NCBI GenBank assembly: GCA_964548165.1
Contig: CAZJQD010000021.1
Location: 8,800-64,400, forward strand
Direction: 5' to 3'
Origin: CAZJQD01 sp964548165 [NCBI: uncultured bacterium]
Lineage (GTDB): Bacteria; UBA8481
DNA length: 55,601 nt
Shown here: in pieces, positions 15,625-28,373 of the stretch
Position numbering within the stretch: the stretch's first letter is position 1
Layout of the letters: each line of letters starts with the position of its first letter
Program-made: the position numbers and the translations under genes
Notes under the pieces: generated by a model
What the model was told of the DNA's origin: nothing
The model's database searches: none
What the model saw: the letters and a program-made list of their open reading frames with translations, nothing else

Positions 15625-16734
15625 TTACTTCGGCACCCGACGCCTCGGGGGGGCGTCGGCGGTGCCCGTGACCCGGGGCGATGGCGGCAGAGGTTGCGCC
15701 GGGACGGCGTAGGGATCGGGTCGTGGGGCGCGTGCCTCGGGACTTGGCCAGGGGGAATCGGGGACGCGGTGTATCTCCGGGACAATGGGGCCACCGAAGC
15801 TGACGGTTCCCGTGATGCGATGCGTGCCTCCGAGGATGTCGTAGGGGACGTAGGCGTAGTCGATCGTGACGGCCTTGACGGTGACGCCGACGCCGCCGGC
15901 CAGGCCCTTGTAGAGGTCGCGTTCCGGAGACCAGCCGAACCGGAGCTTCACATGCTCGGTCGCTCTTCCCTCGATACCCAGGGCCACCGTGACGTCCTCG
16001 TCGCTGGGCTGGATGAGATCGGTGGTGATGGTCACAGCGGCCAGCTTGGGCGTGTAGGCCAGCCCGCCGCGGAAGGTCAGCGGCAGTCGCTCACGGTCGC
16101 TGATGAAGGTGAGGTTTCCTCCGAGATTGAGGATCGAGGCTCCGGCGACAAGTCCTTCGACCGGAGTCCAGTAGAGCAGGCCCAGGTCGACGGCCGCCGT
16201 TCCAGCGTTGTACACGTCGAGCTGACGGCCAATGTACTTGGCGCTCGCGCCCAGGGCCCAGAATCGGCCGAGTTTTCGCGCGTACCCGGCCGTGAGCGCG
16301 ACGTCGTAGGCATCGAGCATCCGGCCGGTTCCGAGCCCGAGCTCGTTGGTCTGCTCGAAGGAACCGGGATCGAAGTAGAGAACGGAGACGCCCCAGGCGT
16401 CCAGGCCCCCGCCCATCGGATGCGTGTAGGAGATGTGCTGGAAGGCTCCTTCGGCGAACCAGTGGGCGTACGACGCGGTGACCTCGCGGCTTACGGGGCG
16501 GACGAGGCCCGCGGGGTTGAACTGGAGCGCGGCGGCATTATCGGCGAGCGCCGTGTACGCGTTGGCCAGCGCCGCCGGGCGCGCGTCGGTATAAAGGCGC
16601 AGGAACTCGCCGGAGGCCTCGCCGGGACCGAGCGGGGCGGCAGAACCGGGCGACGCCAGGTGAACGAGTAAGACGAGGGCGAAGGCGCGAGCGGCGAACG
16701 GTGCGGCGGGGAGAGCGGCGTAGAGATTCGTCGT
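15625..16734 (-). CDS. PorV/PorQ-like outer-membrane beta-barrel protein with apparent ACG start
   Basis: The product (~369 residues) resembles PorV/UPF0164-type outer-membrane proteins. After a signal-like segment (ARAFALVLLVHLASPGSAA) come the family signature ANAYTALADNAAALQFNPAGL near residue 57, alternating beta-barrel strands and a proline-rich tail (APRPDPYAVPAQPLPPSP). PorV helps anchor type IX secretion cargo, but no other T9SS gene is here, so function is inferred only. No ATG, GTG or TTG lies in frame between the end of gmd and the signal peptide; the first ATG (16416) would remove about 106 residues. ACG at 16734 follows GGGAGA by six bases and is the likely start. The gene begins where gmd ends. 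Confidence 0.7.
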   Translation of the reverse strand, partial: TTNLYAALPAAPFAARAFALVLLVHLASPGSAAPLGPGEASGEFLRLYTDARPAALANAYTALADNAAALQFNPAGLVRPVSREVTASYAHWFAEGAFQHISYTHPMGGGLDAWGVSVLYFDPGSFEQTNELGLGTGRMLDAYDVALTAGYARKLGRFWALGASAKYIGRQLDVYNAGTAAVDLGLLYWTPVEGLVAGASILNLGGNLTFISDRERLPLTFRGGLAYTPKLAAVTITTDLIQPSDEDVTVALGIEGRATEHVKLRFGWSPERDLYKGLAGGVGVTVKAVTIDYAYVPYDILGGTHRITGTVSFGGPIVPEIHRVPDSPWPSPEARAPRPDPYAVPAQPLPPSPRVTGTADAPPRRRVPK

Positions 16735-16736
16735 GG

Positions 16737-19406
<2,670 letters not shown>

Positions 19407-19410
<4 letters not shown>

Positions 19411-22400
19411 AAGAGAGCCAGCTGGTCGGACTCGGGGAGCGCTCCGAAGGCGCCGATGCGGCGGAGGCGATCGAGGATGGTGCGGGAGAGCCCGGTTCGC
19501 TCGGCGAAGTTCTCGATCGTGGTGAAGGGCGCCGCGGCCATTTCTTCCGAGAGCCGGCGGGCGACCTTCTCCCCGAGGCCCTCCACGGCCGCGAACGGGG
19601 CGCGGATGGCCTTATCCTCGATGCGGAAGCGCTGGGCGTCGGAGCGATCGAGGTGGACGGGACGAAGCTCGATGCCGCGCAGGAACATCTCGCGCACGAG
19701 TTCCATCACGACCGCGCTGGCCTCCTCGACCGGGGTCGCCGAACGCTCGCGCATCTTCGCCTTGACCTCGGTCAGCCACCGGCCGACCGCCTTCTCCCCT
19801 CCCAGGGCGACCTCGAGCTGGAATTCCTTGATGTTCAGGGTGAACCAGGCCGCGTAGTAGGCCTCGGGGCGGTGGACCTTGAACCAGGCGATGCGAAGCG
19901 ACATCAGGACGTAGGCGACGGCGTGCGCCTTGGGGAACATGTACTTGATCTTCTTGCAGGAATCGATGACCCACGCCGGGGTCTTGTGCTGGCGCATGAG
20001 GGCCTCGTCCTCGGCGGTGACGCCCTTGCCCTTGCGGACCGATTCCATGATGGCGAAGGCCTTGGCCTGGTCCATCCCCTTCTTCATCAGCTCGTTCATG
20101 ATGTCCTCGCGCGTGGCGATGACCTCCGCGAGCTTCGCGACGCCTGCGCGGATGAGATCCTGCGCGTTGCCCTTCCAGACATCGGTGCCGTGCGAGACGC
20201 CGGAGATGCGGATGAGCTCCTCGATGGTGGTCGGGCGCGTCTCCTGGAGGATCTGGAGCGTGAGGGGGGTGCCGAACTCGGGGATGCCAAGGGTTCCGAC
20301 GGGATACCCGAGCTGGGTGTCGGTGAGGCCGAGGGCCTTGGTGGACGAGAAGAGAGAGAGGACGGCGGGATCATTGACGGGCACGTTCATGGCGTCGATG
20401 TCGGTCAGGTCGGTGAGGTGCCTGATCGCCGTGGGCGCGTCGTGGCCCAGGACGTCGACCTTCACGACGGTGCCCTCGTACGAGTGGAAGTCGAAGTGCG
20501 TGGTGACGAAGTCGGCGGCCTCCTTGTCGGCAGGGCGCTGGACCGGGAGGATATCCGTGACCTTCATGTGCCGGGGAATGATGACCATGCCGCCGGGATG
20601 CTGGCCCGTCGTGCGCGCAACCTCGGTGATGCCGCGCGCGTGCCGGTCCATCTCGGCCCCGCTCATCGTCAACCCGCGTTCCTCGCAGTATTTCTTCACG
20701 AAGCCGATGGCGTTACGCGTCTGGAGCGTGGCGATGGTGCCGGCGCGGAAGACGTGATCGCGCCCGAAGGTCTCCTCGATCTCGGCCATCGCCCGCGCCT
20801 GGTATTCGCCGGCGAAGTTGAGGTCGATGTCGGGGACCTTGTTGCCCTTGAGTCCCATGAAGGCCTCGAACGGGATCCGGTAGCCGTCGCGATCCATGGG
20901 GGCCCCGCAACAGTCGCGGGGCGGCAGGTCGGGGCCGCAGGCGCCCTTCACGCCGGCCTCGGCGAAGACGGTCGCGCCGCACTTCGCACAGCGGTAGTGA
21001 GGAGGGAGGGGATTGACCTCCGTGATGCCCGCGAGGAAGGCTACGACCGAGGAGCCCACGGAACCGCGCGACCCGACAACGAAGCCGTTCTTGCGCGAGT
21101 TCTTCACGAGACGCTGGGCGATAAGGTAGAGGACGGCGAAGCCGTTGCCGATGATGGCCGTCAGCTCCTTGTCCACGGCGGCGCGGACAACCTCAGGCAC
21201 TTCACGACCGTGGGCGCCGTACAGCTCGTTCATGCGCGCGAGCGTCATCTGCCGAAGCTCGTCCTCGGCGCCGTCGATGACGGGCGGGAAGAAGCCCTTC
21301 GGGAGGGGCGGCACATCCTCCAGGCGGCCGAAGAGCTCGCGCGGCGCGTCCAGGACGACCCGGCAGGCCGTCGCCGGCCCGAGGAAGGCCATCTCCGAGA
21401 GCATCTCGTCGGTGGTGTGCAGGTGGAGCGAGGGGATGGTGTCGGCGGACCGTTGCTCGAGGAGCTTGCGGTACTCGCGCTCGTGGGGATCGAGGTGGTA
21501 GGCGCGGCTGACCGCGACGACGGGCTTGCCGGCCTCGTCGCCCAGTTCCACGAGGCGCCGGATGAGCGCGCGGACTTCCTCCTCGTCGCGGAGCGTTCCC
21601 TCCGCGACCTTGTCCGCGTAGGCGCTGGGTGGCGCGATCTCGATGTAGTCGAAGGTCCTGGCGAGGGCCGCCAGGCGCTTGGGGTCGTCGTTGTAGAGGA
21701 GCGCCTCCACGAGGGGGCCGCCGGTGGCGCCCGAGCCGACGAGCAGGCCCTCGCGGTGCGCGTGGAGGAACGAGGCGGGGACGCGGGGGCGAATGAAGAG
21801 GTGGTCGAGGTGGGCGGTGGTGACGATGCGGTAGAGATTCCGCAGGCCGACCTCGGACTGGACGAGAACGACCACGTCCTGCGACGGGATCTTGCGCGGC
21901 TCGACGCGTGGCGCCAGCTCGTTCATGCCCGCGAGCGTCGTGATCCCCTGCTCGCGGAACTTCTCGATCATGAGGATGTAGAGCCGGGCCAGGGCACGGG
22001 CGTCGTCGGCGGCGCGGTGCGCGTCGACGAGCGAGACGTTCAGGGCCTTGGCGAGGGTGCCGAGCTTGTAGTTCCGGAGGTCGCGCAGGAGGACGCGCGC
22101 CATGCCGATCGTGTCCACGAGCGGCGGCATCGGGTCATCGTCCGGCCAGATCTTGCGGAGGAAGCCCGCGTCGAAGGAGATGTTGTGCGCGACGAGCATG
22201 GCGTCGCCGACGAACGCTCGGAACCTCTCGAAGACGGTCGGCCACCCGGGCTGACCCGCGACCATCTCGTCCGTGATCCCCGTGATCTTGCGGGTCATAT
22301 CGGAGAGCGGTTCTCCAGGATCCACGAGCGACTTGAACTCCGCCGTGATCACCCCGTTCTCGACGCGGTAGCCGGCGATCTCGATCACCTTGTGAGAGAA

Positions 22401-23699
22401 TGCGCCGAGGCCGGTGGTCTCGAGGTCGAAGACGACGGCGGTGCGGGCAATGGAGTTGGCGGCGCGCGCGGAGCGATCGGCGATGTTCCAGGCGATCGGT
22501 CGGCGGTCGTCGACCCAGTTGAGCTGGCAACCAAGTCCGAGCTTGATCCCGGCCTTCTTCGCGGCCGCGTAGGCCCGCGGGAACGACTGGACGACCGCGT
22601 CGTCGGTGATGCAGACGCTGTCCCAGCCCCATGCCTTGAGGCGCGCCCAGAGGGCGTCGAGGTCGATGAGGCCGGAGAGACGAGAAAACTTGGAGTGCAG
22701 GTTCAGCTCGACGCGCTTGTGCTCGGCCGCGTCCCTGCGCTCGGGACGCCGCGCCTTCGCGATGTCGCGCGGGGTCAGCATCAGTTCCGCTTCCGCGTTC
22801 GCTTGTCCCGCGCGGGCCGGCCCCCCGCGATTCTCGTAGGAGACCTTGCCCCCGATTCGGACCCAGGCGCCGTCCTTCAGGGCGGTCTTCAGCTTGGGAT
22901 CGGGCTCGAAGAGTTTCACGCGGAGAGCGCCCTTGTGATCGGTCAGGGTCGCGGACCAGATGGCCTTCTTCTGTCGCGTCTCGAACCACTCCACGTTGAA
23001 GAGCTCTCCCTCGAAGAGGCCGTGGCCCAGCGGACCAGTCAGCGAGGAGAGCGGAAGCGGCTCGCCCTTCAGGCGCGCGGCCGAGCCCATGACGAGATTG
23101 CTTTCCTTCTTCTTCGCGGCGGAGTCCGGGTCGGTCTCGGTGGAGGGTGGGCGCGTCGGAGAGGGAACAGGAATGTCGCTGACGACAAAGCGGAACGGGG
23201 GGCGTACGCCGAGATGGGGCGCCATGAGATCCTGGAGGAGCGCGTCACAGCCCGTCTCCCGCAGGCGCCGCAGGAAGAACTCGCTGGCAACCTGCACCTC
23301 GAAGGCTCCCTCGATCCAGTCGGCCCTGGCGGCGCGAAGAAGGGGCGCGACCGTCGGGCGATCCTCGGTGAGGCGCGCCAGCACGTCCGGCCAGGCCGCG
23401 CGGATCCGAGTCCCGGGATCCTCCGCCTGCAACGCAGGCTCGACGATGACGGGCATGCCCTTCATGGCGCGACTGGCGGCGGATTCGAGGGAACTCAGGT
23501 AGTCCGAACCGGCATGCGCCGGGAGGTTCACGAAGAGGCGCACGTAGCCTGTCGCGGGGTCGAAACGCACCTCCTTCACCTGGGCCCCGTCGATGAGCTC
23601 GCGCTCATTCGCCGTGAGGTGCTCGAGATGCTGGATGATTGCGCCGAGCCCTTGAGCCTGGGATCGGGGTTTCGGAACCATTCTTATGATTTCAGTCAT
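19407..23699 (-). CDS. polC: DNA polymerase III alpha subunit, PolC type
   Basis: PolC is a replicative DNA polymerase with built-in proofreading. At about 1430 residues it has the PolC order: N-terminal domain, OB domain (GHGLFEGELFNVEWFETR), split PHP domain, inserted 3'-5' exonuclease (VFDLETTGLG near 425, HNISFDAGFL, AHRAADDARAL), then the polymerase with a zinc-binding YRCAKCGATVF...RDCCGAP, PDIDLNFAGEYQ, TGQHPGGMVI and FPKAHAVAYV. The PHP ligands are altered (NLHS for HLHT, ITDDA for ITDHG), so metal-dependent PHP activity is probably lost. A TTG at 23717 is in frame, but the promoter at 23716-23745 overlaps it, favouring the ATG at 23699. Confidence 0.94.
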
Positions 23700-23715
23700 T
23701 TCGGATGCACTCGCC

Positions 23716-23745
23716 AATCTACGTCCGGGATTCTCTGATCGTCAA
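23716..23745 (-). promoter_or_regulatory. Promoter of the polC operon
   Basis: TTGACG (23745-23740), an 18-nt spacer and TAGATT (23721-23716). The predicted start near 23709 gives a ~10-nt leader to the ATG at 23699 and excludes the upstream TTG at 23717 as start codon. Confidence 0.5.
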
Positions 23746-23846
23746 GGCGGGCGACCGACCAACCCCACGATTTTATGCACAAGAGGATGCCGTCGGGAAA
23801 GGGATCGCGTGGACCGAGCTAACTGCACTAAGATGAGCCCTCGAAC

Positions 23847-25172
23847 GTGATCTCTCCCCGCTCCAGGCACCATCCGCATTACTCGGGAATGGTCCGAGAC
23901 ACGTTCATTCACGGCTCAGGAACCTTGCTCGTCAAAGTAGCTCGCATCGCGCAGGAGATCCTGGTGGCCTCGCTCCTGGCGCTCCACGGGAGCCTGGACG
24001 GATGGATGGCCGCCTACGCACTGGCCAGCCTTCCCGTGAATCTTCTGCTCCATGCCTACCAGCCGCCGCTGGTCGCTCGGCTCTCCAGGAACTCCAGCTC
24101 GCCATCGGTTCTGCGGCATGCTCTTCTCCAGGTGCTGCTCCCGGGAATTTGCGGCGCTTTCTTTGTCCTGGCGATCGGCCCCGCGTGGGTCGCTCACGCG
24201 TTGACCGCGGAGTCCGCGCGTTTCTCTGCCATCTCGCTCCTGCCGCTCCTCGCGTTCTTCACCATAGCCGGTTCCGCCAACGTAGCCCTGAACGGGGCCC
24301 TGCAGGCGCAGGGGCGCTTCTTCGCCGCTGGGGTTCTACCGGTCGCGGCCCCGCTGGTGATCGGGGCGATGCTCCTGGGCTTGCCGAACCAAGGCGTTCG
24401 CGCGCTTGCGTTGGGCCTTGCTCTCGGGAGCGCGGTGGAGGCGTCGCTATCTCTCGTGATCCTTCGTTTCGGCGCGCAGCGGTCTGGAGACGCGGAGGTG
24501 ACGGAGACGGCCGGCGAGAGCCTGGTCATAAGGGAGGCCCTGGTGCTCGTGCCGGGCGTTCTCTGTGCGGCCTTGGTACCGCTCGTGGAGCAGTATTACG
24601 CCTCGCGAGCAGGAGGCGAGGGCGGCGTCGCCGTCCTGGGTTATGCCCAGCGCCTCCCCTACTTCCTGGCGGGAACCCTCTCGCTCTCGATCAGCGCGGT
24701 CGGCACGACGACCCTGGCCCGCGTCTCTGGCGACAGCCGCGTCGCCGGCGTCGTATTGAACCGGGTCGGGGCCTGGCTGCTCGGCCTTTCCACGGTCCTC
24801 GTGCTGCCACTCGCCCTGGCATCGCGCCCGCTGACGGCGGCGATCTTCGAGCGCGGTGTCTTCGAGCCGAGCGCAACCGCTCTCGTGGCACCTGTCACCG
24901 CGCTCCTGCTGGCCGGCCTTCCCTTCACGCTCCTGAGGCTCCTGGCTCTTCGATCCCTGACGGTGGCCAGGAGAAACGGCATGGCCTCAGCCGTGCAGGC
25001 GACGGGCCTTCTGATGGTGGTCGTCTTCAACGGATTGCTGCAGGGCGCGGACCTGGGTGTCCGTGGCGTGGCGGCTGTCTCGAGCCTGGCCATGGCCTTG
25101 ACGGCATCCATAGCCTGGTTCCAGGCGGCGCGCTCGACTCGAGACGACTCGACGACGGGCACGAACCCGTGA
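23847..25172 (+). CDS. MurJ/MviN-like lipid flippase
   Basis: A 441-residue integral membrane protein of the MurJ-type MOP exporters, with roughly twelve to fourteen hydrophobic segments. MurJ flips lipid II; some relatives in surface-glycan loci flip other polyprenyl-linked glycans. Seen motifs: HGSGTLLVKVARIAQEILVA near the N-terminus, AQGRFFAAGVLPVAAPL, YAQRLPYFLAGTLS and AAIFERGVF, the last being the family's FERGxF. It is shorter than typical MurJ (about 510). The GTG at 23847 is used here; ATG at 23889 also fits the family N-terminus and neither has a good Shine-Dalgarno. Confidence 0.8.
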   Translation: MISPRSRHHPHYSGMVRDTFIHGSGTLLVKVARIAQEILVASLLALHGSLDGWMAAYALASLPVNLLLHAYQPPLVARLSRNSSSPSVLRHALLQVLLPGICGAFFVLAIGPAWVAHALTAESARFSAISLLPLLAFFTIAGSANVALNGALQAQGRFFAAGVLPVAAPLVIGAMLLGLPNQGVRALALGLALGSAVEASLSLVILRFGAQRSGDAEVTETAGESLVIREALVLVPGVLCAALVPLVEQYYASRAGGEGGVAVLGYAQRLPYFLAGTLSLSISAVGTTTLARVSGDSRVAGVVLNRVGAWLLGLSTVLVLPLALASRPLTAAIFERGVFEPSATALVAPVTALLLAGLPFTLLRLLALRSLTVARRNGMASAVQATGLLMVVVFNGLLQGADLGVRGVAAVSSLAMALTASIAWFQAARSTRDDSTTGTNP

Positions 25173-25188
25173 TGAGCGGCGCGTGCCG

Positions 25189-25959
25189 CTATTCGGCGGC
25201 GCGCGTCCCCTGCATCGTCTGGAGGTGGGCGGTAAGGGATCCGAAGCCGAGCTGGATGCGGATCTGGACGGGGATATGCCGCGAGTCGTTGGTCATCCAG
25301 AGCGTCATCTGGCCCTTCCTGCGGATGGTGCCGTCCGCCTGCCGGAGTCGCGGCTCGACCAGCAGGCACTCAAAGGTGCCGGCCGGAACCGTGATGCGCT
25401 CGATCTTGCGGACCGTGACCTCCATGCCGTAGTCGCGCTTGCCGTCATGGACGGGGAACTTGATGACCTGGCCCACCCGCAGGTTCTGGGCGCGGACGTA
25501 ATAGATCGCGCCCAGGACATCGACCGCGTACGGGTTGAGCGGGATGGGCGCATGCGCGGTGTTGTCCTCGGTGCGCTGGGCGGTCCGTGCCGCGTGATTA
25601 TAGACGGTCACGTTGGTGCTGTTCTCCTCCTGGCCCCGCTGGATCTTGTCGTAGCGCATGGTGTAGAGAGAGAGGGGGTCAGAGTAGGAACGGGCGGTGT
25701 CGTTGATCTTGAAGAAGAAGCCGGGCGCGGAGTTGATGGTCGAGGAGAACTTGAGCGCACGGCGGCCATTGAGCTGTTCCTCGCCCTCGACGGCAAAGAC
25801 GCTGGTTCCAGCGCGGAAGAAGCCATACTTGACCTGGTAGGTGAGTCGCTCGCCCACCTGCCAGGCGTTGTTGGCCAGGGGGGCGGGCGGCAGGGCCGCG
25901 GCGCTGAGGACAATCGAGACGGCGAGCGCAACGATGGCGATGAAACGATGGCGGGTCAT
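25189..25959 (-). CDS. Exported DUF3108 protein
   Basis: A 256-residue periplasmic protein of the DUF3108 family, function unknown. A signal peptide is clear (residues 1-23, FIAIVALAVSIVLSAAALPPA). The mature part begins with WQVGERLTYQVKYGFFRAG and carries RYDKIQRGQE and the conserved VPAGTFECLLVEPRL and MTLWMTNDSRHIPVQI. Members are predicted beta-rich outer-compartment proteins. The ATG at 25959 follows GGAGG. It is convergent with the MurJ-like gene, leaving 16 nt between stops. Confidence 0.82.
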   Translation of the reverse strand: MTRHRFIAIVALAVSIVLSAAALPPAPLANNAWQVGERLTYQVKYGFFRAGTSVFAVEGEEQLNGRRALKFSSTINSAPGFFFKINDTARSYSDPLSLYTMRYDKIQRGQEENSTNVTVYNHAARTAQRTEDNTAHAPIPLNPYAVDVLGAIYYVRAQNLRVGQVIKFPVHDGKRDYGMEVTVRKIERITVPAGTFECLLVEPRLRQADGTIRRKGQMTLWMTNDSRHIPVQIRIQLGFGSLTAHLQTMQGTRAAE

Positions 25960-26136
25960 GGACTGGTAGCCTCCGTGGGTTTGCGACTGTTACCGAGTTA
26001 GACGGCACAGGCGGACCGAAGTTTAAGCTTAGTTGTTACGATGCGCAACGCCGCTACGGTGCTTGTTGCGTCATGCACCGTGGCCACGGGGCCCGCCACG
26101 GGGGGGCTCACCATGTTGGGACGAAGAGGAACCTTG

Positions 26137-26165
26137 TTGCCTCACGGGAAGGGGCGTGCTAGATT
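26137..26165 (+). promoter_or_regulatory. Promoter of rpmB
   Basis: TTGCCT (26137-26142), 17-nt spacer, TAGATT (26160-26165). Transcription would begin near 26172, giving a ~22-nt leader containing AAAGGAG. Confidence 0.45.
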
Positions 26166-26193
26166 GCGCCGTCATTCGAAAGGAGTTCCAACC

Positions 26194-26385
26194 ATGCCTA
26201 CTGCTGTTTGTGCCGTTTGCGGCAAAGGAACCGGTGCCGGTCATAATGTGAGTCACTCGAATCGCAAGACGAACCGCACCTGGTCGCCGAATCTTCAGAA
26301 GATTCGCATCAAGAACGGGAAGTCGCTCGTCACCGCGCTGGTCTGCACGCGTTGCATCAAGGGCGGCAAGATCGCCAAGGCGTAG
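26194..26385 (+). CDS. rpmB: 50S ribosomal protein L28 (zinc-ribbon form)
   Basis: L28 is a small protein of the large ribosomal subunit. The 63-residue sequence has GKGTGAGHNVSHSNRKTNR and WSPNLQKIRI, typical of L28. Two CxxC pairs (CAVCGK at residues 6-11 and CTRCIK near the end) mark the zinc-binding C+ form. The ATG at 26194 follows AAAGGAG. Longer in-frame extensions upstream to 26041 lack conservation and a Shine-Dalgarno and are rejected. Confidence 0.95.
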   Translation: MPTAVCAVCGKGTGAGHNVSHSNRKTNRTWSPNLQKIRIKNGKSLVTALVCTRCIKGGKIAKA

Positions 26386-26386
26386 A

Positions 26387-26412
26387 CATTTTCCATTTGT
26401 CATTTTCCATTG
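26387..26412. repeat. Short A/T-rich direct repeat between convergent genes
   Basis: CATTTTCCATT occurs twice with a 3-nt gap just after rpmB, in an unusually AT-rich 69-bp convergent gap. A clear terminator was not found. Confidence 0.4.
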
Positions 26413-26454
26413 ATCATTAGCTCATTGGGAAACGGGAACTGAAAAACGGAAGTT

Positions 26455-27918
26455 CTACAGGCCCTGCGAGATGTAGCGGATAACGTCCTCGGCGGTGTAG
26501 TCGAGGCCGCCGTCAGCGGGGAGAAATCGTCCCAGTTCCACGAGGTCGTCGCCGCAGGTGAAGAGCGGGAGTTCCTCGTAGCCCTTGGGCCGCACCTGGG
26601 GCATGCCGATGTTGGCCATGAGCGCGTTGCAGAGGCACTTGCGGCCCTCGGCGTCCGCCTTCACGCCACCCTTCTTGAGAAAAACCTCCACCGGCTCCGA
26701 CGCGCACCGGAAACCCACGGACCCATCCTCGCGCCTGTACGCCTCGCGCAGGTAGCCGAGATCGCAGATGCGGGAGCGCGCGAGGTAGGCGTCTTCCTCG
26801 GAGACCGTGCCCTCGACGCGCGCGACCTTGAACGGAAAGCCGGTCGGCGAGGCGATGGGATCGGTGTAGACCGAGGTCTTGCCCTCGCGCACGAGCTCCA
26901 GCAGGTGACGGCGATGCGTGGCGGCCAGTCCGGACTCGACGCAAAACGCGAACGCGGTTCCGACCTGAACGCCCCGGGCTCCGGCCGCGATGGCGGCCTT
27001 GACTCGCTCGGGACGCGCTGTCCCGCCGGCCACCCAGAAGGGCAGTCCGAGCGTCAGCAACTGGGAGAGATCGACTTCGTCGCGTCTCCCGTAAATGGGC
27101 TCGCCCGTGGGCGTGAGCGTCATAGGTCCGCGCGGGGGGGCGTTGTGACCTCCAGCCGTCGGGCCTTCGACGATGAAACCGTCGATGCGGCCGTTGGCGC
27201 GGCGCACGAGGCTGGCGGCCAGGGCGTTGGAGGCGATGATGGGGAGAAACGCGGGCCTGGTGAGCGGCGGCAGGTCGCGCTCCATCCACTCCCGGGGCTC
27301 AAACGAGAGCTTGACCATCTCGGCACCGGCCGGATCGTTGACCCTGAGGCCGTACTCGGCGGGCTCGTGGAGCGCCAGCCGATCGATGGCGCCGGGAATG
27401 TCGCGCGGAATACCTGCGCCCATGAGGACGGCGGCGACTCCGGCGAGCATGGCGCCATAGAGCGAGGGCAGGTGAGGGAGCTGGATCTTCTCGAGGAAGT
27501 TGATGCCGACGTAGCCGTCGTGGCCTTCTCGTGCAAGCCAGACCTCGACGAAGTTTCCGCAGATGAGGAGCTCGTAGGCGTCCTTCGGGCCGTTGACGCC
27601 GAGCATCTGGACGGCGCGATAGGGCTCGTCGGGCTTGCGGCCACCGGCGATGAAGTGTCGATCCAGGACGCGGCGCGCCATGGCGGGAAACGGGAACGCG
27701 GCGAGCGCGCGGCGGCAATCGCCCTGCGGGTCGCCGTCCTGGAGACGGCGTGCGAGGATGAGGTCGAGGGCGGTGCCGGAGACGACGCCGAGCTGACCGC
27801 ACTTCGCGACGGCTCGCGCCAGTGTCCACGAGGAGACGCCGGCGCCCATGCCGCCCTGGATGATCGGCGGGAGCTGGGTTCCGTCGATGACGGTGGGGGT
27901 CGAGACTGTCGCGTCCAT
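26455..27918 (-). CDS. Nitronate monooxygenase / NAD(P)H-dependent flavin oxidoreductase family protein
   Basis: A 487-residue TIM-barrel flavoenzyme of the 2-nitropropane dioxygenase/nitronate monooxygenase family. Visible: PPIIQGGMGAGVSSWTLARAV near residue 17, the FMN-phosphate region PFWVAGGTARPERVKAAIAAGARGVQVGTAFAF split around 300-330, and VEGPTAGGHNAP. The family ranges from nitronate detoxification to enoyl reductases (FabK), so the substrate cannot be given. It is the last gene of the long aminotransferase-nuo operon; its ATG overlaps the dtd stop (TGATG). Confidence 0.8.
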   Translation of the reverse strand: MDATVSTPTVIDGTQLPPIIQGGMGAGVSSWTLARAVAKCGQLGVVSGTALDLILARRLQDGDPQGDCRRALAAFPFPAMARRVLDRHFIAGGRKPDEPYRAVQMLGVNGPKDAYELLICGNFVEVWLAREGHDGYVGINFLEKIQLPHLPSLYGAMLAGVAAVLMGAGIPRDIPGAIDRLALHEPAEYGLRVNDPAGAEMVKLSFEPREWMERDLPPLTRPAFLPIIASNALAASLVRRANGRIDGFIVEGPTAGGHNAPPRGPMTLTPTGEPIYGRRDEVDLSQLLTLGLPFWVAGGTARPERVKAAIAAGARGVQVGTAFAFCVESGLAATHRRHLLELVREGKTSVYTDPIASPTGFPFKVARVEGTVSEEDAYLARSRICDLGYLREAYRREDGSVGFRCASEPVEVFLKKGGVKADAEGRKCLCNALMANIGMPQVRPKGYEELPLFTCGDDLVELGRFLPADGGLDYTAEDVIRYISQGL

Positions 27919-28373
27919 CAGAGGGCTCCCCGGGAGTCTATCAGGAGAGTGACCGGTCCATCGTTGACTAATTCAACTTTCATCATGGCCTGGAATTTGC
28001 CGGTTGCCACGGGGAGCCCGGTCTCCTTGAGGATCACCACGAAGCGCTCGAACGCGTTTCGTGCCTCCTCGACCGGCATCGCCGCGGAGAAGGATGGGCG
28101 CCGGCCCTTGGCGCAATCCCCAAGGAGGGTGAACTGGCTGACAGCCAGGACCGAGCCGCCGACATCCATGAGGGAGCGGTCGAAGTGGCTGGAATCATCG
28201 GGCGAGGGGAAGAGCCGGAGCGTGGCGGTCTTCTGGGCGATGCGCTGGAAATCCGCGTCGGTGTCGCCGGCCGCGCAGCCGGCCAGGAGGACGACTCCCC
28301 TCCCAATCTCGCCCGTCACTTCGTCGTCCACGGTCACCTTCGCGCGCGAGACGCGCTGGAGAACGGCCCTCAC
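27918..28373 (-). CDS. dtd: D-aminoacyl-tRNA deacylase
   Basis: Dtd hydrolyses D-amino acids (and glycine mischarged on tRNA-Ala) from tRNA. The 151-residue sequence starts MRAVLQRVSRAKVTVD and has the active-site SQFTLLGDC near residue 78, KGRRPSFSAAMP, and the NDGPVTLLID tail in place of the common NxGPVT. The start is GTG at 28373 in a GTGA overlap with the upstream gene. Confidence 0.94.
   Translation of the reverse strand: MRAVLQRVSRAKVTVDDEVTGEIGRGVVLLAGCAAGDTDADFQRIAQKTATLRLFPSPDDSSHFDRSLMDVGGSVLAVSQFTLLGDCAKGRRPSFSAAMPVEEARNAFERFVVILKETGLPVATGKFQAMMKVELVNDGPVTLLIDSRGAL

Noticed and set aside
19653-23738. A 1361-codon open frame on the plus strand
   Set aside because: It lies wholly antisense to polC; the product is charged, low-complexity and matches no family, as expected in GC-rich DNA.
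26041-26193. Longer rpmB product beginning at 26041
   Set aside because: L28 begins at MPTAVCAVCG with a strong Shine-Dalgarno; the extension contains the promoter.
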